Assembly (NCBI RefSeq): GCF_024400215.1
Contig: NZ_CP053748.1
Span: 1,302,001 to 1,366,000, forward strand
Reading direction: 5' to 3'
From: Massilia sp. erpn
Lineage (GTDB): Bacteria > Pseudomonadota > Gammaproteobacteria > Burkholderiales > Burkholderiaceae_D
DNA: 64,000 nt
In this document: piece by piece, positions 1 to 9,400 of the stretch
How positions within the stretch are numbered: the stretch's first letter is position 1
Layout: each line of letters starts with the position of its first letter
Translations under genes and position numbers: made by a program
Notes under the pieces: model-generated
Seen by the model: only the letters and a program-made list of their open reading frames with translations
The model's database searches: none
Told to the model about the DNA's origin: nothing

Positions 1-210
1 AGCCACCACCTTGCCGTCCTTGACGATGGCGATGGCCATGCCGGGCACGTCGAAGGTTTTCAGGGCCAGGTTGACGTCGGCATCCAGGTCAAAGGCGGGT
101 GCGGCGGCCGCCGTGCTGACGGCCGACGGTTCGGGCGCGGCAGCCAGGGCCGGAGCGCCGGCGCCCAGGGCCAGCAGCAGCAGGGCGGCGAGACGGGTTT
201 TCTGCAGCAT
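1..210 (-). CDS. Serine hydrolase (beta-lactamase/PBP4-like family), N-terminal part, cut by window edge
   Basis: Only the first 70 codons lie in the window; the 3' part runs off position 1. The start ATG at 210 opens a clear signal peptide (MLQKTRLAALLLLALGAGAP, then ALAAAPEP), so the product is exported. After a low-complexity Ala/Pro stretch the mature protein begins FDLDADVNLALKTFDVPGMA and then AIAIVKDGKVV. This 'PG(M/A)A(I/V)AVVKDGKVV' opening is typical of class C beta-lactamase-like serine hydrolases. The SxxK catalytic motif would lie outside the window. Function (beta-lactam, D-Ala peptide or esterase substrate) cannot be decided from this fragment. It sits 32 bp downstream of the M1 aminopeptidase on the same strand and could be co-transcribed with it. 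Confidence 0.75.
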   Translation of the reverse strand, partial: MLQKTRLAALLLLALGAGAPALAAAPEPSAVSTAAAAPAFDLDADVNLALKTFDVPGMAIAIVKDGKVVA

Positions 211-242
211 ACGCGTTTCCTTATCTATCGTTTGTACCGCGT

Positions 243-2099
243 TTATACCGATTTCTTCATCAGCTTGTCCACCGAGGACTGGGTCTCGGGGTGGTAGCGC
301 GGACGGGCTTTGGCGTACACGCCCTTGGCCCAGGCCTGGTCCTTCTCGTTCTTGAGCAGGGCGTTGTAGAGCGGCACCACGAACTTCTGCCGGCCCACGC
401 TCATGAGGAAGGTATTGAGCGGCTCGCGCACATCGTAGCCGGCCTTGACCGAAGCCAGGTAGAAGCGGAAGGCGATTTCGTTATTGCGGCTGCTGCGCAG
501 GGCGAAGGCTTCATCCAGCTCCTTGAGCTGGGCGGCACTGGCCTTGCCATCGATATCGTTCAGGAAGTGCATCCATTCGGTGGCGTTCCAGGCCTTGGTG
601 CTCAAGTCCTTGGTGGCGGTATCGCCTTTCAGCCAGGCGTCGCGCTGGGCGTCGAGCGCGGCCAGGCGCGGCGACACGGCGCGCTGCGCAGTGGCCGGCA
701 CGCCGGGGCCGTACAGCCATTCGGCCAGCTCGTTCTCGCCCATGATGTCGGGACGCTTTTCCAGCAGATTCTTGCGCAGATAGGCCAGGAACTGTTCGGT
801 GGTGGCCGACTGGAAGGCGTGCTGGTCGAACCAGCCGCGCAGGAAGGGATCGAAGACCTCGCGGCCGGCGCGCTGCTCCAGCGTGTGCAGGAACCAGGCG
901 CCCTTCGGATAGGCCAGGCCTTCATCGGTATAGGTGGCCGGGTTGACGTCCGCATCGCGCGTGAGCAAGGCTTGCTTGGCGACCGGGATATCCTTGAGCG
1001 AGGCAAACAGCTCTTCCTGTTCCAGTTGCAGATTCATCTGCGCCACATCGGCGCCGTACAGGCTTTCCACGATGCGAGTGGTGACATAGGTGGTGAAGCC
1101 CTCGTTCAGCCACCAGTGCTTCCAGGAGGCGTTGGTCACCAGGTTGCCGGACCAGGAGTGGGCAAGCTCGTGCGCGATCAGGTCGTTCAGGCTGCGGTCG
1201 CCCGCGATCATGGTCGGGGTGAGGAAGGTCAGGCGCGGGTTTTCCATGCCGCCGATGGGGAAGGATGGCGGCAGCACCAGCATATCATAACGCCCCCAGC
1301 GGTATTGGCCGTACAGCGATTCGGCGGCGGCGATCATCTTCTCGGTGTCGGCCAGCTCGTAGGCGGCCGCTTCGATGCGCGCCGGCTCGGCGTACACGGA
1401 AGAGCGCGGGCCGACGCTGCGCACGTCGATCTCGCCGATGGCGATGGCCAGCAGATAGGCCGGCACCGGCTGCGGCATGCGGAAGTTCCAGCCGCCTACG
1501 CCGGTGGCCTGCGGATCGTTCTCGGCGCTCATCACCACGCGCAGGCCGGACGGCGCGGCGATGCGCGCGCTATAGGTGAAGCGCACGGCGGGCGTGTCCT
1601 GCACCGGCGCCCAGGAGCGCGCGTTGATCGACTGCGACTGGCTGAACATGAAGGGACGCTTGCCCGACATGGTCTGCTGCGGCGTCAGCCACTGCAGGGC
1701 GCTGGCGCCGGGTGCGGTGCTGTAATAGATGCGCACTTTTTCGGGCTGGCCGGCCAGGGCGATGCGCAGGGCGCGGCCCTTCTCGGCATCGGGCTTGTCC
1801 AGCATATACGAAGCGGCGGCCCAGCGGCCGGCCGTGTTCAGCACCTGCACCCGCGCGATCTTCAGGTCGCGCGTATCGAGCGCCAGATTGCGCGCCGATT
1901 TATCCAGCCAGTTCAGGGTCAGCTCGGCGTAGCCGCTCAAGGTCTTGCGCGCAAAATCGGCTTTCAGGTCCAGGTGCAGATCGCTGGTGCGCACCTGGTC
2001 ATAGCGCGCGTAGCTGAGGGGATCTTGCGCGTGGGCGGCAAAGGCGGTCTGGATCAGCAGCGCGCCGGTCAGCAGGCGCAGGGCAGGTTTTAAATGCAT
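243..2099 (-). CDS. M1 family zinc aminopeptidase, secreted
   Basis: 618 aa. The start ATG at 2099 is preferred to an upstream in-frame codon (2141) because it opens a signal peptide (MHLKPALRLLTGALLIQTAF, then AAHAQ). The exopeptidase motif IGGMENP lies near residue 283. The zinc site HELAHSW (HExxH) is near residue 309, followed by WLNEGFTTY, which supplies the third ligand Glu. This order (GxMEN, HExxH, 18 residues, E) defines M1 gluzincins of the leukotriene A4 hydrolase/aminopeptidase N clan, and the helical C-terminal part fits LTA4H-like members. It should remove N-terminal residues from peptides in the periplasm or outside the cell. Exact specificity is unknown. It is divergent from the Mn-riboswitch gene. 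Confidence 0.9.
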   Translation of the reverse strand: MHLKPALRLLTGALLIQTAFAAHAQDPLSYARYDQVRTSDLHLDLKADFARKTLSGYAELTLNWLDKSARNLALDTRDLKIARVQVLNTAGRWAAASYMLDKPDAEKGRALRIALAGQPEKVRIYYSTAPGASALQWLTPQQTMSGKRPFMFSQSQSINARSWAPVQDTPAVRFTYSARIAAPSGLRVVMSAENDPQATGVGGWNFRMPQPVPAYLLAIAIGEIDVRSVGPRSSVYAEPARIEAAAYELADTEKMIAAAESLYGQYRWGRYDMLVLPPSFPIGGMENPRLTFLTPTMIAGDRSLNDLIAHELAHSWSGNLVTNASWKHWWLNEGFTTYVTTRIVESLYGADVAQMNLQLEQEELFASLKDIPVAKQALLTRDADVNPATYTDEGLAYPKGAWFLHTLEQRAGREVFDPFLRGWFDQHAFQSATTEQFLAYLRKNLLEKRPDIMGENELAEWLYGPGVPATAQRAVSPRLAALDAQRDAWLKGDTATKDLSTKAWNATEWMHFLNDIDGKASAAQLKELDEAFALRSSRNNEIAFRFYLASVKAGYDVREPLNTFLMSVGRQKFVVPLYNALLKNEKDQAWAKGVYAKARPRYHPETQSSVDKLMKKSV

Positions 2100-2179
2100 A
2101 TTCTCTCTTCCGTGATAGCGGGGCGCGAAGCAGAATAGCATACCGGGGCGGAAATATTGCCGGGCCGGACCGGGGAATC

Positions 2180-2188
2180 TGCTATCAT
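2180..2188 (+). promoter_or_regulatory. Extended -10 promoter for the Mn riboswitch transcript
   Basis: TGCTATCAT fits an extended -10 element (TGn plus TATCAT). It lies about 12 bp before the conserved GGGGAGTAG that opens the riboswitch aptamer, the right place for the transcript start. No well-spaced -35 box is visible; TTGCCG at 2157 is 20 bp away, which an extended -10 promoter can tolerate. Confidence 0.5.
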
Positions 2189-2197
2189 TTGCCCGTT

Positions 2198-2300
2198 CTT
2201 TGGGGAGTAGTCGGCTTCCGGTCCCACCGGAAGGATCTGCGTCAACATAATCGGCCCGCAGGCCGTGGCGCAGATGGCCGCAAGGCTTGGCGAGACCATT
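2198..2300 (+). promoter_or_regulatory. yybP-ykoY manganese-sensing riboswitch
   Basis: The leader holds the three conserved blocks of the yybP-ykoY aptamer in order: GGGGAGTAG (2202-2210), a CGTCAACATAA segment (about 2240-2250), and GGCGAGACC (2289-2297), with base-paired arms between them such as TTCCGGTCCCACCGGAA around 2215-2232. This class binds Mn2+ directly and usually turns on Mn exporters. The gene 85 bp downstream encodes a GDT1/MneA-type transporter, a known partner of this riboswitch. The 2300-2381 stretch is rich in complementary GC tracts (CGGCCGGATTGGGCCG and further on) and probably forms the expression platform. No clear Shine-Dalgarno or intrinsic terminator is visible, so whether control is translational or transcriptional is unresolved. 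Confidence 0.88.
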
Positions 2301-2381
2301 GATCCACGGGCGGCCGGATTGGGCCGGGGTCGCCTATGGGTCATTGGTAGACGTCCGGCCCCCACCATCTCACCCGTCATC

Positions 2382-2957
2382 ATGGAAGCCTTCCTTATTT
2401 CGAGCGGCATCGTCGCTCTCGCCGAAATCGGCGACAAAACCCAGCTGCTGGCCTTCTGCCTGGCCGCCCAGTTCCGCCGTCCCCTGCCCATCGTGGCCGG
2501 GATTTTCGTCGCCACCATCGCCAACCACGCGTTTGCCGCCGCCGTCGGCAGCTGGCTCACCGGCCTGTTCGGGCCGGATGTGCTGCGCTGGATACTCGGC
2601 CTGTCCTTCCTCGCCATGGCGGCCTGGATCCTGGTGCCCGACAAGATCGACGAAGACGAGCAGCCCAATGCCCGCTATGGCGTGTTTGCCGCCACGGTGG
2701 TGGCCTTCTTCCTGGCCGAGATGGGCGACAAGACCCAGATCGCCACGGTGGCGCTGGCGGCCCGTTTCGACAGCATGCTGGCCGTGGTGGCCGGCACCAC
2801 CTTCGGCATGATGCTGGCCAATGTGCCGGCCGTGTATCTGGGCAAAAAAGCCGCCACCGCCGTACCGCTGAAACTGGTGCACGGCATCGCCGCGCTGATC
2901 TTCGCCCTGCTCGGCCTGGCCACCCTGCTGGGCGCCGGCAGCCGCTTCGGTTTCTAG
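2382..2957 (+). CDS. mneA: UPF0016/GDT1 (TMEM165) family manganese exporter
   Basis: 191 aa, six predicted transmembrane helices in two homologous halves. Each half carries the family signature E-x-G-D-K-(T/S): AEIGDKTQLLAF near residue 17 and AEMGDKTQIATV near residue 116. These acidic motifs form the cation pathway. The family (yeast Gdt1, human TMEM165, Xanthomonas and Vibrio MneA) transports Mn2+ and Ca2+; bacterial members export Mn2+. The start ATG at 2382 (MEAFLISSGIVAL) matches the family N-terminus. Longer in-frame starts would run through the riboswitch and are rejected. Induction by Mn2+ through the upstream riboswitch is the expected control. The symbol follows the MneA family name and is an inference. 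Confidence 0.88.
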   Translation: MEAFLISSGIVALAEIGDKTQLLAFCLAAQFRRPLPIVAGIFVATIANHAFAAAVGSWLTGLFGPDVLRWILGLSFLAMAAWILVPDKIDEDEQPNARYGVFAATVVAFFLAEMGDKTQIATVALAARFDSMLAVVAGTTFGMMLANVPAVYLGKKAATAVPLKLVHGIAALIFALLGLATLLGAGSRFGF

Positions 2958-3057
2958 CAGGCAACACGCTACCCTTGGCTTGTCTGTGCGCCAGCGCACA
3001 GACGGCGCAATCTTGCCAATATAGTATGATTGGAGAATAAACATTGCAGAGGATGCC

Positions 3058-3390
3058 ATGACACTCGTAGGCAAACTGGCGTTTGCGGCCCTGGTCGCCG
3101 CCACCTCGGCCGCCACCCACGCCGCCGATGCCGCCCCCGCCGCAGCGCCGACCGCGCCGAGGCAAGCCGCCGCCTTCACCCAAGCCGGCTGGCTCAACGA
3201 TATGGCGGCCCTGCCGCCCGCCTTCGCACCGGCCGCCGAGCGCCTGCGGCAGACCACGCCGCCGCCAACGCCGCCCGAGCGCAGCCCGATTCCCACCGGC
3301 AGCGGCATGCTTGTCCTCGCTGCCCTGCTGCTGCTCTTCGCCGGCCGCGCCCCCGCCCCCACGCCCTGGCAAACCATCCAAGTCGACTAA
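3058..3390 (+). CDS. Small Pro/Ala-rich exported or membrane-anchored protein, unknown function
   Basis: 110 aa, no family recognised. The start ATG at 3058 follows an AGAGGA Shine-Dalgarno. The N-terminus is a signal peptide (MTLVGKLAFAALVAATSAA, then THAADA). The middle is rich in Ala and Pro (PPPTPPERSPIP near residues 68-77). Near the C-terminus a single hydrophobic segment (MLVLAALLLLFAG, about residues 83-95) is followed by Arg and a short Pro-rich tail. The layout recalls C-terminal sorting tripartite tails (PEP-CTERM-like), but the VPEP motif and terminal Arg cluster are absent. Codon bias and GC match the neighbours. It ends just before a palindromic repeat. Confidence 0.6.
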   Translation: MTLVGKLAFAALVAATSAATHAADAAPAAAPTAPRQAAAFTQAGWLNDMAALPPAFAPAAERLRQTTPPPTPPERSPIPTGSGMLVLAALLLLFAGRAPAPTPWQTIQVD

Positions 3391-3397
3391 GCCCCTC

Positions 3398-3471
3398 GTT
3401 TGATCTACCGCAAACAATGTCCACCCTGGTGCCTGACACCAGGGTGGGACATTGTTTGATTTTTCTCAAAC
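3398..3471. repeat. Palindromic intergenic repeat, copy 1, with 18-bp flank modules
   Basis: The inverted repeat has arms 3411-3431 and 3437-3458 (CAAACAATGTCC plus ACCCTGGTG, against the reverse complement with a one-base bulge) around a CCTGA loop. Each side is followed by an 18-bp module of the form GTTTG-N8-CAAAC (3398-3415 and 3454-3471), whose core resembles an FNR/CRP-family box (TTGAT-N4-nTCAA). The same design recurs at 12342 and around 50447-50591. It lies between convergent genes (3390 end, 3466 end) and could act as a bidirectional terminator. The right module overlaps the last codons of the minus-strand glucan synthase. Confidence 0.9.
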
Positions 3472-6400
3472 TGTTCGGGTGCGGCGGGGGAGGCGCAGGG
3501 TGACTTGGTGTTCGCGGCCATCGTCGTGCAGGGGGATTTGCGGGCCGCTTTGCGGGATGCCATCGATTGCCAGGCTGGCCTCTTCGCCGCGCTGCACGGT
3601 GATGGCGTAGACACTGGCGCCGTGGCGATAGCGCAGGGCAAAGCCGTCCCAATCGTCGGGGATCAGCGGGGCCAGCGTCAGGCTGTCGGCCTGGCGCGTT
3701 AGGCCGAGCAGGGATTCGACGATCAGGCGGTACATCCAGCCGGAGGAGCCGGTGTACCAGCTCCAGCCGCCGCGTCCCACATGGGGCGCCACCGCATACA
3801 CGTCGGCCGTCACCACATAGGGTTCGACCTTGTAGACGGCGCAGCTCTCGGCGTCGGCGCCGTGGCTGACCGGGTTGATCATGCGCATCAGCTCCCAGGC
3901 TTTGTCCAACTCGCCCATGCGCGCGAAGGCCATCACGGTCCAGATGGCGGCGTGGGTGTATTGCCCGCCGTTTTCGCGCACGCCCGGCACATAGCCGCGG
4001 ATATAGCCGGGGTTCAGGTCGGCCTTGTCGAACGGCGGATCGAGCAGCTGGATCAGGCCATAGTCGCGCCGCACCAGACGCGCGTCGACCTGGCGCATGG
4101 CGCCCTCCACACGTTCGCGGCTGGCCGCGCCGGACAGCATGCCCCAGCTCTGCGAGATCGAGTCGATCTGGCATTCCTCGTTTTCGCGCGAACCGAGCGG
4201 GGTGCCGTCGTCGAAATAGGCGCGGCGATACCATTCGCCGTCCCAGGCATGCTGTTCGACATTGGCGGCCAGGCGCTGCGCCTGTTCGTGGCATTCGCCG
4301 GCGAAGGCCTGGTCGCCGCGCTGCTGCGCCACCTCGGCGAAGCGCTGCAGCACTTCGTACAGGAAGAAGGCCAGCCACACGCTCTCGCCCTTGCCCTCCT
4401 CGCCCACCTTGTCCATGCCGTCGTTCCAGTCGCAGGAACCGATCAGGGGCAGGCCGTGGGCGCCGAAGCGCAGGCCGTTGCGGATGGCGCGCTGGCAGTG
4501 CTCATACAGGTTGCCGCTCTGGCCGGAACGGCCCGGCATATCGTAGTAGGAGTCCTCGTCGGGATTGACGGGACGCCCTTCCAGATAAGGCGCGCTTTCA
4601 TCCAGCACACTCAGGTCCCCGGTGCTGACGACATAGCGCGCCGCCGCCAGCGGCAGCCACAGATAATCGTCCGAGCAGTGGGTGCGCACGCCGCGGTCGG
4701 AGGGCGGGTGCCACCAGTGCTGCACATCGCCTTCCACGAACTGGTGGGCGGCGCACAGCAGCAGGTGTTCGCGCAGCAGCTGCGGCTGGGTATGCACCAT
4801 GGCCATCGCGTCCTGCAGCTGGTCGCGGAAGCCGAAGGCGCCGCCGGACTGGTAGTAGCCGCTGCGGGCCCACATGCGGCAGGCAATGGTCTGGTACATC
4901 AGCCAGCCGTTGGCGATCACGTCCAGCGCCGGATCGGGCGTCTGCACCTGCACCGCGCCCAGCACCTCGTCCCAGTGCGCCTGCACGGCGGCCAGTGCGG
5001 CATGCGCCGCCGCTGCACCGCCATGCTTCTGCACCATGGTGCTGGCGTCGGCGTTGCGGCGTCCGCCCAGGCCCAGCACGAAGACGATCTCGGTCTCTTC
5101 GCCCGGCATCAGTTCGAACGGGGCGTGGATGGCGGCGCAGGCGTCGAGCGCGCTGCCGGTCTTGCCCGAGAGGCGCACGCGGCGCAGCGCCGCCGGCTGC
5201 GCCAGGCTGCCGTTGCGGCCGATGAATTCGGCGCGGTCGGCAGTGTGCGAACGCGCGCCGGCATCGGTGTGGAAGAAGGCGACGCGACCCTGGAACTCGG
5301 TGTTGTAGGCATTCTTGGCGAACAGGGCACCACTGACCGGATCGGCCTCGGTGACGATGTGCATGCCGGAGCGCGAACGCATGTCGCCCAGCACCCATTC
5401 CACATAGCCGGTGACGGACAGGCGGCGCGGGATGGGCGAATCGTTGCGCACCTTGAGCAGGGTGTATTTGACGGGCGCGTCGAGGGCGACAAAGCTGGTC
5501 ATGGCCGAGGTCACGCCCGCCTCCGTGTGTTCGAACACGCTGTAGCCGAAGCCGTGGCGGGTCAGGTAGTCGCCGCTGCCGCGCGCCGGCAAGGCGGTGG
5601 GCGACCAGAACTGGCCGCTCTCCTCGTCGCGCAGGTAGAAGGCTTCGCCGCTGGCGTCGCTGACCGGATCGTTATGCCAGGGCGTGAGGCGGAATTCGTG
5701 GGCGTTCTCGTGCCAGGTATAGGCTTGTCCGCTTTCCGAGACCACGCTGCCGAACTGCGGATTGGCCAGCACATTCGACCACGGCGCCGGTGTGCGCCGT
5801 CCCGGTCCGGTGACGATGGCGTATTCACGCCCGTCCGGCGTGAAGCCGCCGATGCCGTTGCCGAGCAGGAGGCCATGCGGCTGGCGCGTGTGCGGGCCGG
5901 CGTCGTCGTACTGGCCGCGGCTGTCGGCCACCAGGGGCGGCATGCGCAGCGGCGCCGGGCTGGCGCGCTTGATCTGCTCGGCCAGGGTGCCACGGCTGTC
6001 GACCAGGATGGCGCGCGCCACCGTCTGCAGCAGGATGCGGTCTTCGGCCGAAATCTGGTCGAAGGGGCGCACGAAGATGCCGCCCGGGCGGTCGATGGCC
6101 TGGGCGTCGATGCCGGAAGCGATCAGGCCGATGATCTGGTCGTGCAGGGCCTGGCGGTAGCCGGACAAGTCCTCGAACCAGATCACCAGGTCGACCACCA
6201 GGCCTTTCAGGCGCCAGTAGGCGTGCGCCTGCACCATCTGCCGCGCCAGTTCGATATTGGCCGGGTCTTTCATCTGCAGCAGCACGATGGGCAGGTCACC
6301 GGAAATGGCATAGGCCCACAGGCCGGACTGGCCGCGCTGGTTCCTGATCAGCACCGCCGCCTCCGCGCGCAGGGCCGGATTGGGGTAGATCACATGGTTG

Positions 6401-9400
6401 GCCAGGCGGCCGTACAGCTGGGCGTCGGCCTCACTGGCGTTGAGCTGGCGCAGCACCACCTGGCTGTGGGTCCAGGCCAGCTCGAACACGCGGTCGGCCA
6501 TATGGCGGTCCTGGTATTTGTCGATCAGGTATTGGGCGCCGTCGCGGGTATCGGTCATGCCGGTGACGATATCGACAATCGCCGCCTGGTCCGGTTCCAG
6601 CACGATGCGGTAGCGGATCGCCACGATGGGGTCGAGCACCGAACCCTGACTGCCGGACAGTTCCTCCTCTTCCAGCATGGCGCGCGGCGCCTGCGCCGTG
6701 TTGCCGCGGCCGATGAAGCGGGCGCGGTCGGTTTCGTAGAACACGCCCAGCACCTGGGCATCGTGCACCGTCATCACATGCAGCAGATACGGCGTATGCT
6801 CGCCCTTGCCACGCGGACGGCGCGTGCACAGGATGGCGCTTTCGTCGGGCACGATCTCGGTCTGCACGAACAGCTTGCTGAAGGCCGGGTGGGCGGCATC
6901 GGCGGCGGCCGGCGCCATCACCACTTCAGCAAAGCTGGTCACTTCGATGGTACGGCGGCGGTTCGACTGATTGGTGATGCGGGTGCGGCGCATTTCGATA
7001 TCGTCTTCCGGCGACACCACCATTTCCGTGTACAGCTCGATCTCGCGGTCGGTGCGGCGGAACTCGGCGCGCCCCTCGGAGAAGATCACTTCGAAGCGGC
7101 GCGGCTCGGCCAGCGTGGGCTGGTAGGTGGTGGACCAGAAGGCGCCGTCGTCCAGATCGCGCACATAGCAGAACTGGCCCCAGTTGTCGCGCGTGCTGTC
7201 TTCGCGCCAGCGCGTCACCGACAGCTCGCGCCAGCGGCTGTAGCTGCCGCCGGCATTCGTCACCATCACGTGATAGCGGCCGTTGGACAGCAGCTGGGTT
7301 TCCGGCACCGTGGTATTGGGCTGGGTCAGGATGCGCATCGGCATGGCCTGCTCCGGCGCCGTGGCGCGAATGGCCGCCTGCTCGGCGCTGTTGGAATGGA
7401 AGGCGCCGGCCTGCGGGCTGCGCTCCTGCAGCACCAGCAGGGTCGATTGCAGCAGCGGGTCGGATTCGAAGCGGCGCTGCATGGGGCGGTCGTGCAGCAG
7501 ATAGCTCAAGGCCAGCAAGCCCATGCCCTGGTGGTGCACCATATACGATTTGATGACGGCGTGGTTCTGGCCGCGCGGCAGGCGCGCCGGCGTGTAGTCG
7601 ATGGCCTCGTAGAAGCCATAGCGGCCCATGAAGCCCAGGCCCGCCATCTTCTGCAGGTTCTGGCAGGAGGCGTCGGCATCGACCATCAGGCCCAGCATGC
7701 AGGCATACGGCGCCACCACCACATCGTCGCCCAGGCCGCGCTTCAGGCCCAGGCCCGGCACGCCGAAGGCGCGGTACTGGTAGTTCAGCGCGGCGTCGGT
7801 GGTGTTGTAGCCGGACTCGGAAATCCCCCAGGGCACGCTGCGCTGCTTGCCGTATTCGATCTGAGCCGCGATCACCGACTGGTAGGTCTGGTCCAGCAGG
7901 GTGCTGGGATAGGTCGGCATCACCAGCAGCGGCATCAGGTACTCGAACATGGAGCCGCTCCAGGACAGCAGCACCGGCTGGCCGTGTACGATGCACAGCT
8001 GGCGTCCCAGCGCGAACCAGTGCTCCTGCGGCAACTGGCCCTGGGCCACGGCGACGAAGCTGGCCAGGCGCACTTCGGAGGCCAGCAGATCGTAATAGCT
8101 GGCGTCCAGGCGGCGCTCGCTCAGGTTGTAGCCGATGGCCAGCAGATTGGTGGTCGGGTTATACAGGAAACCGAATTCGGGATGCTCGAACTGCTGCGCC
8201 AACTGGCGCAGCGCAGCGATCTGCTGCAAGCGTGCGCGCGCCGCCTGCGCGCCCTGGCGCACCGGATCGTCCGCCGCAGCGCTGGCCAGACTGCCTTCGG
8301 CTGGCAGGACTGCGCCGCCATCCATGGCGGCCAGTTCGCGCAAGGTGGGCACGCGCGTAAACGTATCCGCCACGGCCTCGCCTTGCGCCGGCGGACCGCT
8401 GGCGGCGCCGATCCACGGCGCCAGCACGCCCAGCTCCGCGCTGACGGCGCGCAGCTGCTGCAGCAGGGCCGCCGCCCACATGGCGGCGTTGGCATCGCTC
8501 AGGGCGGCGTCGCCCTGCATGGCTTCGGCCGTGCGCAGCAGCGCAGACAGCCAATCGCGCCACTCCTGCAGCGTGGCCGGATACCAGGGCTGCTCGGGCG
8601 AGGCCAGGGCACGTAAGGCATCCCAGCCCTGGGGCCGGGCATGGCCCGCCGCCGCCAGCGCTTCTTCCAGCACCAGCCAGGTGGTGGCCACACCGTCGGC
8701 CAGGCGCGGGCCGAGGATGGGCTGGTCCTGCAAGGCGTCCAGGCCCGGCTGCAGCACCAGCAGGTGGCCGGCCAGATTGCCGCTGTCCACCGTCGAAATA
8801 TAGATGGGCAGCAGCGGCTGCATCGACACCGTGTCGTACCAGTTGTAGAAGTGGCCCTGGTGGCGTTCCAGCTTCTCCATGCTGCGCAGGGTGTGCTCCG
8901 TACGCGCCAGCAGCTGGCCGCCGCTGATGTAGCCGAAATCGTGGGCGCTCAGGTTGGCCAGCAGGGACAGGCCCATATTCGTCGGCGAGGTGCGGTGGGC
9001 CACGGTTTGCGTGGGGCGCTCCTGCATATTATCGGGCGGCAGCCAGTTGTCCTCGGGGCCGACGAAGGTGTCGAACCAGGCCCAGGTCTTGCGCGCCAGC
9101 AGATGCAGGAAGCGCGTCTGCTCTTCCGTGAGCTGGGTCTGTTCGCGGAGGATGGGGCGGCTGATCCACCACGCCACCACGGGCGCGGCAAACCAGGCGA
9201 AGAGGAAGATCAGCGCGGCGCTCAGCGCGCGTGGATGCCAGAACGCCAGCGCCGCGCCGGCGGCCATGGCCAGCAGCGGCGAAATCCACATGCGGCGCCA
9301 GCTGCTGCCCAGGTCCGCGCCGGAACGCAGCAGGGCCGAGGCGCGCCACTCCAGCAGGTGCTTGCGCGAGATGAGCAGGCGCCAGCCGGTGCGCACGATG

